From assembly GCF_018408705.1 (NCBI RefSeq), contig NZ_AP023420.1, positions 310,001 through 374,000 of the forward strand: a stretch of 64,000 nucleotides of DNA, read 5' to 3'. The notes under the pieces are model-generated. The model saw only the letters and a list, made by a program, of their open reading frames with translations. It had not been told where the DNA came from and searched no databases. The DNA comes from Pusillibacter faecalis (GTDB lineage: Bacteria; Bacillota; Clostridia; Oscillospirales; Oscillospiraceae). Below are positions 8,676 through 16,614 of this stretch, piece after piece. How positions within the stretch are numbered: the first letter of the stretch is position 1; each line of letters starts with the position of its first letter. The position numbers and the translations under genes are program-made.

Positions 8676-8861
8676 TTATTTCTTGGCCTCCTTATGCGGG
8701 CAAACAATTTTTCCCTCCGCCGTTCTGCAAAAGAACGGGAGTTCTTTTAACATTTCATTCAGCGCATAGCGCAGATTAAAGCGGGCGCAGGACACAGCGC
8801 CATATTTCCAGAGTGGGCAGTCCGTACATTGTGGGCTTGCCGGTGGCTTTTCTGCTTTCAC
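8676..8861 (-). CDS. Small cysteine-containing phage protein
   Basis: A 61-residue protein with CTDCPLWKYG and later single Cys residues (SCARF, FFCRT, VCPHKE), suggesting a small metal-binding fold. It starts at GTG 8861, overlapping the stop of the upstream gene (GTGA), and its stop overlaps the ribosome site of the DUF1064 gene. The tight coupling on both sides supports it as a real gene. No family is recognised. Confidence 0.65.
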   Translation of the reverse strand: MKAEKPPASPQCTDCPLWKYGAVSCARFNLRYALNEMLKELPFFCRTAEGKIVCPHKEAKK

Positions 8862-9247
8862 TTCTCCGCTCCGTTCTTGATCATGCGTTCCCGCTTTTCA
8901 TTTAGGGCTGCCAGGGTCATTTTGACGACGCTTTTTCGCCATGTATTGATCTGGCTTTGATCCTCCGATGCAGTAATATCCCGCAATAGACTGCGCTGGA
9001 CGTTTATAGCGCTTTCCAGGACTACCGGGACATATTTTGCGGCCCGTTCCTTTCTCCGGCGCTCTCTGGCCGTTCTAAACGCCGCACCGATTAGGGCCGC
9101 CGCCAGTATGAACCCGCCCATAGCCCAGTTTGTCAGGCCGATTTCTATTCGTAGCACCGCCAGCGCGAACTCTGCCAGTCCCCAACAGACTACCAATAGC
9201 GTCATTTCAGCGCATATAATCAGTGCGTTTTTGAAATATTCTTTCAC
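8858..9247 (-). CDS. Small phage membrane protein, two predicted TM helices
   Basis: The protein has 129 residues from GTG 9247, which has AGGAGGT at 6 bases; the longer upstream frame runs through the ASCH gene and is not used. Two hydrophobic segments are seen, at about residues 8-32 (NALIICAEMTLLVVCWGLAE) and 38-56 (WAMGGFILAAALIGAAF). A basic helical cytoplasmic region (RTARERRRKERAAK) and an amphipathic tail follow. The function is unknown; superinfection exclusion or a holin-like role are possibilities without direct support. Confidence 0.68.
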   Translation of the reverse strand: MKEYFKNALIICAEMTLLVVCWGLAEFALAVLRIEIGLTNWAMGGFILAAALIGAAFRTARERRRKERAAKYVPVVLESAINVQRSLLRDITASEDQSQINTWRKSVVKMTLAALNEKRERMIKNGAEK

Positions 9248-9249
9248 GC

Positions 9250-9639
9250 TTATACCTCCTCCGCGTCCGGGATCTCCCCATACTGCCACGACATTGGCGG
9301 ACGGTCCAGGCCGAACTCTGCCAGAGGGCTGGGTGCGTCGAACTTCTCCGGTGACTGGACGATCCAGCCGGAAAGCCGTCTGCCTTTTGCGTATTTCAGC
9401 AGATCCTCCCGCGGAACGCATGACATTTCTTCCAGGTCTTGCATGGTTCGGTATGATACTTCCCCAGGGCAAAGGAATTGACCTTGCACCGCTCCGGTGC
9501 CGCTGACGTACACCAGAACGGTCACGGGCCATTCAAGCCTTTCATTTTGCGGGTGTGTCTTTCGGATTTCCAACGTTTTTTCGCCGTCCAGGATCTTCTC
9601 CCACCACTCCGGTTTCATGCTCATAAGCACAGCCAGCAT
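9250..9639 (-). CDS. ASCH domain protein
   Basis: A 129-residue product with the ASCH fold signature at its N-terminus: VLMSMKPEWWEKILDGEKTL followed by EIRKTHP and a VLVYVSGTGAVQGQF strand. ASCH/PUA-like domains bind RNA or modified nucleotides and are common as single-domain proteins in phage early regions. ATG 9639 follows GGAGGTTAAT; the longer frame has no ribosome site. It sits between two small genes of the same transcript. The actual ligand is unknown. Confidence 0.8.
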   Translation of the reverse strand: MLAVLMSMKPEWWEKILDGEKTLEIRKTHPQNERLEWPVTVLVYVSGTGAVQGQFLCPGEVSYRTMQDLEEMSCVPREDLLKYAKGRRLSGWIVQSPEKFDAPSPLAEFGLDRPPMSWQYGEIPDAEEV

Positions 9640-9640
9640 A

Positions 9641-9898
9641 TTAACCTCCGTCCTTGCCGGGCAGCGGAATGATCCGGCACTTATCCGTTGCAAACTCCGC
9701 CACATGGTAAAGCGCCATGCAGGCCAGCATGATGTCCGCCATAATGTCGTCCGCGTCCTCTTTCCCGCGCCCGTCCTTGTTCTGTTTCAGAAATCCAGCG
9801 GCCAGCACGTTCCCCAGTTCCTCCAGGTTCTTGGCCGCTTCCTGCCAGCGTTCTTTCGGCACGGTGTAACCGATCTCCACTTTCTCGGTGTTTTCCAT
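9641..9898 (-). CDS. Uncharacterised phage protein
   Basis: The product is an 85-residue, mainly helical, acidic protein (KERWQEAAKNLEELGNVLAA; ADDIMADIMLACMALYHVAE). It starts at ATG after GGAGGTGTGAGCC and ends one base before the ASCH gene. No family is recognised. Its place in the tightly packed operon and its good ribosome site support it. Confidence 0.7.
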   Translation of the reverse strand: MENTEKVEIGYTVPKERWQEAAKNLEELGNVLAAGFLKQNKDGRGKEDADDIMADIMLACMALYHVAEFATDKCRIIPLPGKDGG

Positions 9899-9901
9899 GG
9901 C

Positions 9902-10645
9902 TCACACCTCCCAGGGGAAAGCAGAGGCAGGGAGATCCGGGAAATACTTCCGCAGATTGTCCTTGAAGAACACAGGGATCTCGTTCTCCTCGCAAAATGC
10001 CACGATGTTGTCCACCCACTCGCGGGCGGGCGTCACCTTGTCCGGTCGGTTGCCGGTTTCGGCGCCCAAGATCACCCACTCCGGTAAACCCTCCGCCGCG
10101 GCCATGTCCACCGGCCCCAGCAGCGGCTCCATGCTCCAAAAGCTGTTGACGTTCACACCCTGCATGACGTACATTCCCACCGCGTCCATGTTCGCCACGG
10201 TGCTGCCATACCAGAAATTGCTTTCGTGGGGCAGGAGGGCCAGGTGGTCCAACTCCAGATACCGGGCCGGGTTCTTCGTCAGGAACAAATAGCGGTGCTG
10301 GGGTGCCTTGCGGCAGGCGTCCAGCACCTCCACGATCCAGGAGGTTGGCACCCAGCGCCCAAACAGATCCGCCATGCTGCAAACAAACACGGTCTGCGGT
10401 TCCTCTGTGTTCTGCGGCTGGCCCAGGCGGTAGCGGTGCAGGGTAGGCTCGAAACCATACGGGTATGGCGTCGCCTTGATCTTCTCCGGCAGCACATGGA
10501 GGCCGCCGGTCAGCAGGGCCGGATCCTCCAGCCCTGCGTTGAAGCGTGTGGCCGTCCGCCTGGCGTAGCAGTACGGGCAGCCATGGCGGCAGCCGGTTAC
10601 AGGGTTCCAGGACATTGTGGCCCAGTCAATTTTCGTCTTGTTCAT
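9902..10645 (-). CDS. Phage Gp37/Gp68 family protein (DUF5131, radical-SAM-like)
   Basis: A 247-residue protein starting MNKTKIDWATMSWNPVTGC and carrying the triad CRHGCPYCYARR (Cys at about residues 20, 24, 27), the CX3CX2C pattern of radical SAM iron-sulfur proteins. Members of the Gp37/Gp68 (DUF5131) family are found in many phages and in bacteria; the substrate is not established. ATG 10645 follows GAAAGGAGCGACGAAG and overlaps the upstream stop. The frame upstream of it (KRKERRR) is not used. Confidence 0.85.
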   Translation of the reverse strand: MNKTKIDWATMSWNPVTGCRHGCPYCYARRTATRFNAGLEDPALLTGGLHVLPEKIKATPYPYGFEPTLHRYRLGQPQNTEEPQTVFVCSMADLFGRWVPTSWIVEVLDACRKAPQHRYLFLTKNPARYLELDHLALLPHESNFWYGSTVANMDAVGMYVMQGVNVNSFWSMEPLLGPVDMAAAEGLPEWVILGAETGNRPDKVTPAREWVDNIVAFCEENEIPVFFKDNLRKYFPDLPASAFPWEV

Positions 10646-11022
10646 TCTTCGTCGCTCCTTTCGCTTTTCCACTCGTTCACTATGCACTCGTTACAGTCGA
10701 AACTCTGGCAGTACACGCAAATGTCCACGCCGTCGGCCATGGCCGCGCGGACGATTGCCTGGAAGTCCGGCAGGTTCACCTTTCGGCGCGGTTTCAGTTC
10801 CGCCAGAATGTCGCCCAGGTATTCCGACGCCTGCCAGTCGCCATAGATACGCGCCGGGGCTTCCTGTTCCTCGGTTTCCGGGTTCATAGTCCAGAGGGCA
10901 ACACACCCGCCGTCCGGGTCATGCTCCCACCGCGCCGGTGTCTGGCTTATGATTTTCCCATCTGCGCCCCGCGTCGTCAGGCCTATGGTGGCCGTTCCCT
11001 TGGCTATGCAAATAATACTCAT
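10642..11022 (-). CDS. Uncharacterised phage protein with C-terminal Cys cluster
   Basis: The 126-residue protein has a beta-rich N-terminal half (MSIICIAKGTATIGLTTRGA) and a C-terminal cluster (CVYCQSFDCNECIV) that looks like a small zinc site. It is coupled to the Gp37/Gp68 gene by a 4-base overlap, suggesting that the two are translated together. No family is recognised. Confidence 0.68.
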   Translation of the reverse strand: MSIICIAKGTATIGLTTRGADGKIISQTPARWEHDPDGGCVALWTMNPETEEQEAPARIYGDWQASEYLGDILAELKPRRKVNLPDFQAIVRAAMADGVDICVYCQSFDCNECIVNEWKSERSDEE

Positions 11023-11040
11023 GCTTTACCGCCCTTTCCA

Positions 11041-12858
11041 TTACACGGCCACCAGCCGCTCCAGCTGTGCCATGGTCGTGATTGTTGTTCCGCACCATTC
11101 CGGCAGGTTTGCCCGAACCAGGGCCGTGGCAAACGGTGGCGGTACTGCGTTCCCGCACCTTGCCACTTGCTTGGTTTTCCCGTACTCCTTGCCGGTGTAA
11201 TCTTTGTCGATTTTATAATCATCAGGAAAGCCGTTCGCCCTGTACAATTCCCGCGGCGTCAGCATACGCAGCCCTATATCAGCCATGAAATACCAGGCGC
11301 CTCCGATCAAAAACAGGATCACCTCATTGTCCGCCAGCGTGTAGCCGCAATACTCATTCAGGGCGGCACGGATTTTTGGCCAGTTTCGGAGATCGGCGCC
11401 CGGTGTCGCTTTTACCACTTCGGTGGTAATCACCCCATGATGGCCTCCGCCAGCGGTTATTGTTTGCACCGGCTCCGTTGCAGGCCCGCCCAGGTTTGTA
11501 CCTTTCAGTTTGACCATGCTGGCCATTGTGATAGCTTCACGATCCCGCGTCGTGACCGTGTGAAGCGGTGCGCCCGCGCTCTGGTTGTGGTCGCCGCTGT
11601 AATACTTTGTCAGCGTAGCCGCCGCCAGGCCGTAGCGGTTGGAGGCGTCAATGGTCATAACAGGTTCTTTGACGCTTTGGCCTCGCACTCGCTCCGATTG
11701 CTCCGTGTGGTACTGGATCATGGCCGGACACGCCACGCACTCCTCCGCTTTTGACACCTGGGTGTGCGTCGGCTCCATTACGCTGCGCCCGCGGTCCCCG
11801 CCGCCGGTCTGCCCGATTGCGGCCAGGGTTGGCGTAATCAGCATTTGGTTTCCTGCGGTTGTCACGGTATGCACTGGGGCGCCCGCGGCTGCCCCCACGC
11901 TGTTGGTGGTATTCGTTACCGTCAGCGGCGCCATGACAGGGGAGGCCACGCCGTACCCGTGTTTTGCTGTCACAGTTTGAAGCGGCCCGCTCATTTCTTG
12001 CCCGCGGAAATCCCCAGCATGGTTGACAATCACCAGAAACGGATCCGCCGATTTTATCACGAACTTGTCCACGCCTCTGGCCACACGCCGCATAGTATTG
12101 GGACGGAGGGGGCGCTGCGCCGAAAGCCCATATTTTTCCTTGATCTCTGCGCGGCTGTCAAAAATGGACGGGCACGGCAGGCTCCAGTCTATGATTTCCG
12201 CCGCGCTGCGCCATGGTTTTTTCTTTCCGCTCTTTACCTCCGGGCTGTCTGCCGGTGCGTGTGTTGGTTCCGGCCATACAATAGGCCGCCCGTCATGCCT
12301 GGCAATCAGGAAAAACCGCTTTCGCGTTGTGGGCGCTCCATAATCCGCGGCCACAAGTTCGCGCCACTCGACGGCATACCCCAGGTTTTTAAGCTGCTCC
12401 AGCCATTTGTGGAAAGTTTGGCCCACCAGTTTTTTGACAGGCTTTCCTTTTCGCACAGGCCCCCACGTTTGGAACTCCTCCACGTTCTCCAGAATAATCA
12501 CGCGCGGACGGACCGTTCCGGCCCAGCGCAGGACGATCCATGCAAGCCCGCGTATATTTTTGTCAACAGGTTTCCCACCCTTGGCCTTGCTGAAATGCTT
12601 GCAATCCGGGGAGAACCAGGCCAGGCCCACGGGGCGCCCTTGGCAGACTTCCACCGGGTCCACGTCCCACACGCTGGCTTGAAAATGGCGCGTGTGCGGG
12701 TGGTTCGTCTTGTGCATTAAAATGGCGTCAGGATCGTGGTTCACCGCTATGTCTACCACGCGGCCCGTGGCTAATTCGATCCCGGTTGACGCGCCACCGC
12801 CGCCGGCGAAATTGTCCACTATGATTTCGTCCAGGAAATTGATCTGCGCCCCACTCAT
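11041..12858 (-). CDS. DNA cytosine-C5 methyltransferase with repeat-containing target domain
   Basis: A C5-cytosine methyltransferase of 605 residues. Motif I is DNFAGGGGASTG (15-26); the catalytic Cys is C86 in SPDCKHFS, a variant of the usual PCQ loop; motif VI is ENVEEF (124-129); motif VIII is in GAPTTRKRFFLIA; motifs IX-X are in the last 80 residues (CGNAVPPPFATAL). Residues about 285-470 carry six spaced copies of a [G/A/E]-P-x-x-T-[V/I]-[T/S/D] strand, replacing an ordinary target recognition domain. ATG 12858 is used; the longer frame overlaps the DUF4406 gene. It probably protects phage DNA from host restriction. Confidence 0.9.
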   Translation of the reverse strand: MSGAQINFLDEIIVDNFAGGGGASTGIELATGRVVDIAVNHDPDAILMHKTNHPHTRHFQASVWDVDPVEVCQGRPVGLAWFSPDCKHFSKAKGGKPVDKNIRGLAWIVLRWAGTVRPRVIILENVEEFQTWGPVRKGKPVKKLVGQTFHKWLEQLKNLGYAVEWRELVAADYGAPTTRKRFFLIARHDGRPIVWPEPTHAPADSPEVKSGKKKPWRSAAEIIDWSLPCPSIFDSRAEIKEKYGLSAQRPLRPNTMRRVARGVDKFVIKSADPFLVIVNHAGDFRGQEMSGPLQTVTAKHGYGVASPVMAPLTVTNTTNSVGAAAGAPVHTVTTAGNQMLITPTLAAIGQTGGGDRGRSVMEPTHTQVSKAEECVACPAMIQYHTEQSERVRGQSVKEPVMTIDASNRYGLAAATLTKYYSGDHNQSAGAPLHTVTTRDREAITMASMVKLKGTNLGGPATEPVQTITAGGGHHGVITTEVVKATPGADLRNWPKIRAALNEYCGYTLADNEVILFLIGGAWYFMADIGLRMLTPRELYRANGFPDDYKIDKDYTGKEYGKTKQVARCGNAVPPPFATALVRANLPEWCGTTITTMAQLERLVAV

Positions 12859-13157
12859 GTTTCCGGCCCTCCAAACGTCGCCAGGTCGAAACAGGTCTGT
12901 TTCCCAACGTACTGGCACCACGCCCATTCCAGCATGGCGCCGCGGCTGTCCTGATAGTCCTGCATGAACAGAACCACGTCCGCCGCCTCCATCATGGCGA
13001 AACACAGGCGCATATAATCCACGGGGCGCAGCCCCTCCGGCGCCGTGGCGGGGTTCAGTACGATATGGCCCGCCGCCGCCAGCTTCTTTTCCACCTCTCG
13101 GAACTTGGCTTTATAACGCCTGTCCCCGGTGATCTTGCCTGATATGTAGATTTTCAC
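12855..13157 (-). CDS. DUF4406 protein (nucleoside deoxyribosyltransferase-like fold)
   Basis: The protein has 100 residues, beginning MKIYISGKITGD, with AAGHIVLNPATAPEG and the helix DYMRLCFAMMEAADVVLFM, then DSRGAMLEWAWCQYVGK. This is the pattern of DUF4406, related to nucleoside 2-deoxyribosyltransferases; the Asp and Glu in ADVV and LEW are the usual conserved acids. GTG start after AGGAGGGTTTTCT. It overlaps the C5 methyltransferase start by 4 bases. It might process modified nucleotides, but this is inference. Confidence 0.85.
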   Translation of the reverse strand: MKIYISGKITGDRRYKAKFREVEKKLAAAGHIVLNPATAPEGLRPVDYMRLCFAMMEAADVVLFMQDYQDSRGAMLEWAWCQYVGKQTCFDLATFGGPET

Positions 13158-13168
13158 AGAAAACCCTC

Positions 13169-13918
13169 CTATTCGTTGAAAATCTCGAAATACTCCTGGT
13201 ATGGGTAACCGCTGATCTCATGCCACCCGCTCCGGCAGGTGGATCCGTCGTCGAACTTATACAGCACGGCGCCCTTTCTCGCTTTCGGGTCCTTTCTCCA
13301 GCTGGACGCAGGCACGGCGGTGTATGTGATTTCCGGCTTGTCCATGTTCTGCGTTTTGCTGTACCGCTTCCCGCGCTTGCCGATCTCTCTGTACCTCTCC
13401 ATGGTGGAACGGCTTTCTTTCATCAGGTAGGCGGCCAGCTTGTAGTGGTTGCCGCGCCTGTCCATAGGCTTGAAGCTGATACCTCCGCCGCCTCTTGGGA
13501 CATTCTCCCACGCCTCCGTGATGATCTCCGGATCCATGCGGGAAATGATAACGTGAATGTGCGGGTTGGTCATGCGCTTGGTTTCTATGACCACCACGGC
13601 CTTGAACGTGATCCCGCGCTTTTTGCAGAGTTTCCGCAGGTTCCGCAGAAAAGCGGCCTTGTTCTCCAGGATCTCCTCGAAAGAACTGTCCTTGACGTAG
13701 TAGTGTAGAACGGCGTGGAGATCCCTATGGCCGAAATTGGCGTTTATATCCCACCGCAAATGTTCCTCCGCCACCCGCTCGTTGATCCGCTCCTGCTTCT
13801 CGGTGGTGTGCCCAGTATTGGGGCCGCGCTTCACTCCTTTTGTGTGAACCCGGAAAGATTGCATTTTCTTGTGTTCGACACACGGACCAGCTTTCACCAC
13901 CCTATGAACGTAGGCCAT
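13169..13918 (-). CDS. HUH-type replication initiator (Rep, G2P/ORF2-like)
   Basis: The 249-residue protein carries the HUH nickase signature: NPHIHVIIS with His120 and His122, preceded by the strand FKAVVVIETKR, and a downstream helix NHYKLAAYLMKES with Tyr159 and Tyr164 as candidate nucleophiles. Such enzymes nick one strand at an origin and start rolling-circle replication, as in filamentous phages, RCR plasmids and P2 gpA. ATG follows GGAGGCACCC. No primase, helicase loader or recombinase is seen in this arm, so this is the likely replication initiator. A possible antisense RNA lies in its leader. Confidence 0.82.
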   Translation of the reverse strand: MAYVHRVVKAGPCVEHKKMQSFRVHTKGVKRGPNTGHTTEKQERINERVAEEHLRWDINANFGHRDLHAVLHYYVKDSSFEEILENKAAFLRNLRKLCKKRGITFKAVVVIETKRMTNPHIHVIISRMDPEIITEAWENVPRGGGGISFKPMDRRGNHYKLAAYLMKESRSTMERYREIGKRGKRYSKTQNMDKPEITYTAVPASSWRKDPKARKGAVLYKFDDGSTCRSGWHEISGYPYQEYFEIFNE

Positions 13919-14004
13919 GGGTGCCTCCTTTTCTGCTGCTGGTCACTTTACTAATCACTCTTACCGGCGCTATACGGGGCCGTGGCCCCGTCGCTTTTTC
14001 CGGC

Positions 14005-14033
14005 TTGTATTCCGCCCGGGAACCTGATATAAT
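14005..14033 (+). promoter_or_regulatory. Plus-strand extended -10 promoter inside the minus-strand prophage operon
   Basis: TTGTAT (14005-14010), 17 bases, then TG-A-TATAAT (14025-14033): a perfect -10 with the extended TG element and a weak -35. It points against all surrounding genes. Confidence 0.55.
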
Positions 14034-14039
14034 ATAGGT

Positions 14040-14117
14040 ATATCGGACGGTTTTCCGTCGTCTATATTGCCACCTGCGCCGTGTTGACAGCACCGGGCGC
14101 AGGTGGCTTTTCTTTTT
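14040..14117 (+). ncRNA. Candidate antisense small RNA in the rep leader
   Basis: A transcript from the extended -10 promoter would start near 14040. It would form an imperfect hairpin (GACGG-TTTT-CCGTC core, 14048-14062), then a perfect 12-bp stem (GCCACCTGCGCC / GGCGCAGGTGGC, 14069-14107) followed by TTTTCTTTTT, a textbook intrinsic terminator. It would be about 78 nt and fully complementary to the mRNA leader 120-200 nt upstream of the HUH rep start. The same layout is used by countertranscribed RNAs of rolling-circle plasmids. The sequence elements are seen; the RNA itself and its role are inferred. Confidence 0.45.
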
Positions 14118-14349
14118 ATGCCAGGTAATCCTTGGCCATTTCCAGCAATTCCGCCGCGTGTTCCTGGTCAATGATTTTGACCTTGCCGGGCTTCTTCGGA
14201 TCTGCGTCGATGGCCCAGCACGTTTTCTTTGCCAGCATTTCCCGCTTGTTCAGTTCCTTGTCCAGCCTGCTTTTGTAATAGTCCCGGTCTTTCCCCCAGG
14301 CCACAAACTCCAGAAACTCCTCTGCGGTCATATTTACAGTTACTTCCAC
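14116..14349 (-). CDS. Uncharacterised small phage protein
   Basis: A helical, charged protein of 77 residues (MTAEEFLEFVAWGKDRDYYK; DQEHAAELLEMAKDYLA). GTG start after AAGGAGGGCACC, directly behind the methyltransferase gene. Its stop codon lies in the T-tract of the plus-strand terminator at 14069-14117. No family is recognised. Confidence 0.68.
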   Translation of the reverse strand: MEVTVNMTAEEFLEFVAWGKDRDYYKSRLDKELNKREMLAKKTCWAIDADPKKPGKVKIIDQEHAAELLEMAKDYLA

Positions 14350-14359
14350 GGTGCCCTCC

Positions 14360-15274
14360 TTACGGCGTGGCCGCTGCTATTCTGTCAGCTGCCATTTGTG
14401 CATAGTCGGGGTTGATCTCGCAGCCTATGAAATCGCGCCGCAGGCGCTTGGCCACCACTCCGGTGGTGCCGCTCCCGGCGAACGGATCCAGGACCGTGCC
14501 GCCCAATGGGCTGCCTGCTAAAATACATGGTTCAATCAGCTTTTCAGGAAACACGGCAAAATGGGCGCCGCGAAAGCCGTTTGTGCTTACGGTCCACACG
14601 TCCCGCTTGTTCCGGCGGCCCGTCTGGTTTTCTCGGTTCCCGTGGCTCTCGCGCTCCACCTGGGCGCTGTTGTCGTGTGCCCGCCCGCCGGTGTAGGCAC
14701 CGCCGCCGCGGAACGTCCTGGCGTTTCCCTTGGTTGATGTAACGGGTTCGCTGATTGCCGCCGCGTCGAAATAATAGCGTTCCGATCTGGAAAGCAGGAA
14801 AATATATTCGTGGCTCTTGGTGCAACGATCCCGGACGCTCTCCGGCATACAGTTGGATTTGTTCCATATAATATCCTGGCGCAAATACCACCCGTCTGCC
14901 CGGAGGGCAAAAGCCAGCTGCCAGGGAACGCCGATCAGGTCTTTGTATTTGTAGCCCCGCGGCGTATGCTTTGCCGTGTGGCCGCAGGAATTACGGGTGT
15001 TCGTCGGCGGCTGGCTTCCTGATCTGGTGGCGTAACTGTCGCCCATGTTCACCCACAGGGTTCCGTCTGCCCGCAGAACCCGCCGGACCTCACGGAAAAC
15101 GGAAACCAGCGATTGCAGGTATTCCTCCACGCTGGCCTCGTTTCCGATTTGACCAGCCGCGCCATAATCTCGCAAATTATAGTAGGGCGGGGAGGTGACG
15201 CAGGTATGGACGCTTTCGGGTGGTAAATGCCGCAGTTGCTCCAGCGCGTCGCCTGTCAGGATTATTTCAGCCAT
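14360..15274 (-). CDS. Site-specific DNA methyltransferase, beta class (N4-cytosine or N6-adenine)
   Basis: A 304-residue exocyclic-amino methyltransferase. Motif IV TSPPY is at residues 27-31 and motif I ([16 protein letters not shown]) near the C-terminus, so the motif order is that of the beta class. SPPY rather than DPPY is typical of N4-cytosine enzymes, though some N6-adenine enzymes have it. The region between ([29 protein letters not shown]) matches the family closely. ATG 15274 follows GGAGGTGCCCGCCA; the upstream extension is out of the coding pattern. No restriction enzyme partner is present. Confidence 0.9.
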   Translation of the reverse strand: MAEIILTGDALEQLRHLPPESVHTCVTSPPYYNLRDYGAAGQIGNEASVEEYLQSLVSVFREVRRVLRADGTLWVNMGDSYATRSGSQPPTNTRNSCGHTAKHTPRGYKYKDLIGVPWQLAFALRADGWYLRQDIIWNKSNCMPESVRDRCTKSHEYIFLLSRSERYYFDAAAISEPVTSTKGNARTFRGGGAYTGGRAHDNSAQVERESHGNRENQTGRRNKRDVWTVSTNGFRGAHFAVFPEKLIEPCILAGSPLGGTVLDPFAGSGTTGVVAKRLRRDFIGCEINPDYAQMAADRIAAATP

Positions 15275-15635
15275 TGGCGGGCACCTCCAGCAGTTTCGCC
15301 CATGGCCTTGCCATAGGGATCTCCGGTGCGCCGATCCAGCCCCATGTCCGTTCATATTTCTCGGTCATGCTTTTGGCCAGGGTGGCAGCCTCCGCCGCCG
15401 TGTAAAACAGCTTCTTTCCAATGTCGTCCAGCTTATAATATCCCGGCTTCGGGAACCCGTCCGGCCCGGTGAAAAGCAGGCGCACCTCCGTATAACCGCC
15501 GGTGAAAAAACCGCGCACCGTGCCCTTGCACACGCAGTATTCCAGGAGAGGCCCAGCGCGGTTTTGCACGGAATAGAGGTGTTCAAAAACGGCGTACATT
15601 TCCGTGCCGATCTCCGGCCTTTCAACTCTCGCCAT
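15267..15635 (-). CDS. Uncharacterised phage protein
   Basis: A beta-rich protein of 122 residues ([55 protein letters not shown]). The N-terminal part resembles the small beta-barrel proteins common in Clostridia phage early regions, but no family can be named. ATG 15635 follows GGAGGCGGCAGACA. It overlaps both neighbours by a few bases. Confidence 0.68.
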   Translation of the reverse strand: MARVERPEIGTEMYAVFEHLYSVQNRAGPLLEYCVCKGTVRGFFTGGYTEVRLLFTGPDGFPKPGYYKLDDIGKKLFYTAAEAATLAKSMTEKYERTWGWIGAPEIPMARPWAKLLEVPANG

Positions 15636-16014
15636 TGTCTGCCGCCTCCAATTTCTCCGCCAGGGCCTCAATGGTGGCCGCCGCTTCCTCCAGTTCCGTG
15701 GCCAGGAGGTTCCGGCCAAAACGGTCCCGCTGGTGCATAGCCTCCAGGCGGAGGTCTGCGGCCTGCCGCTTATATGGGTTCGTGCTGTCGGTCTTAACCG
15801 GGCCGCTGCCGGTGTATGCCCGTTTCAGCCACCAGGTAGGGCTATTCCGTTCAGCTTGGTGGGCGCAGTTTTCAGCGTCGCAGTTCTCCGCGTCGCAGCT
15901 GTCACAAAATACCCGGTGGAAATCGTCGTCCCACGGGCCGGACAGGATAGGGAGGGCACCCAGGAAGTCCCCCAGGGCCTCCGGGGAGGCCGTGATCCTT
16001 TCAAAGTTATTCAC
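15622..16014 (-). CDS. Uncharacterised phage protein with duplicated Cys motif
   Basis: The 130-residue protein carries FCDSCDAENCDAENCAHQAE near residue 40, in which CDAEN is repeated in tandem (a 15-bp DNA duplication), and ends with a coiled-coil-like helix (ATELEEAAATIEALAEKLEA). The N-terminal SPEALGDFLGALP segment and Cys-rich part recall small zinc-binding phage proteins. GTG 16014 is chosen because AGGAGGCCGGGCG precedes it and it overlaps the upstream stop (GTGA). Confidence 0.68.
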   Translation of the reverse strand: MNNFERITASPEALGDFLGALPILSGPWDDDFHRVFCDSCDAENCDAENCAHQAERNSPTWWLKRAYTGSGPVKTDSTNPYKRQAADLRLEAMHQRDRFGRNLLATELEEAAATIEALAEKLEAADNGES

Positions 16015-16598
16015 CGCCCGGCCTCCTCTTTGTGGAGGTCCACACCCTCCAGAGCGTTCCACACGGCCCGCTCCCATTCCTTTGCCCAGCCGGAACAGGC
16101 TTTCCGTACTGCGTTAATCACCACGGCCTCGCCGTCGGCCTCCCACAGCAGGCGATCCTTGTCGATCACGTCCGCGCCGATATGCTCCGCCGGATCCCGC
16201 TCGATCATGTCCACCAGGTACAGGGGAACGCCCCAGCAGGCACCGCCGCCGGGCGGCTGGTAAATCTGGAACCCCTGCATAATCACCGGCACCATGGTGA
16301 CCTCCTCGCCGCGGTCACCGCCGCGCCAGTGGTCCATATCGTCCGCCGCCGTTTCTCTCAAAACCAGCTGCGGCTCCGTGTCCTTAATGATCGACGTGGG
16401 CATATCTCGCTCCGGGATCATGCCCATGTGTTCCACGATGGTGGCCAACACCTTGCGCGGCAGCAGGGCGCGGTTGGCCAGAACAAACCAGTTTTCTGTG
16501 TAGATGGCCACGGCGTCGCCTGTGTTCATTACGACATAGCCGCTGTTTTTATAGGCCCGCTTTATGGCTCTCACCAGCCCCTTTTCGCTGATAAGCAT
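16011..16598 (-). CDS. Uncharacterised phage protein
   Basis: The protein has 195 residues from ATG 16598, preceded by AAAGGAGGGTTTCAAAAA. The N-terminal half (LISEKGLVRAIKRAYKNSGY, then WFVLANRALLPRKVLATIVE) is a mixed alpha/beta fold. The C-terminal part is Trp-rich (EWERAVWNALEGVDLHKEE). No known catalytic motif is visible. It is coupled to the next gene by a 4-base overlap. Confidence 0.7.
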   Translation of the reverse strand: MLISEKGLVRAIKRAYKNSGYVVMNTGDAVAIYTENWFVLANRALLPRKVLATIVEHMGMIPERDMPTSIIKDTEPQLVLRETAADDMDHWRGGDRGEEVTMVPVIMQGFQIYQPPGGGACWGVPLYLVDMIERDPAEHIGADVIDKDRLLWEADGEAVVINAVRKACSGWAKEWERAVWNALEGVDLHKEEAGR

Positions 16599-16614
16599 TT
16601 TTTGAAACCCTCCT

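Noticed and set aside
10546..12720. Long plus-strand frames (402 and 318 codons) opposite the Gp37/Gp68 and C5 methyltransferase genes
   Set aside because: Antisense shadows; composition is Arg/Pro/His-rich and no promoter or ribosome site is present.
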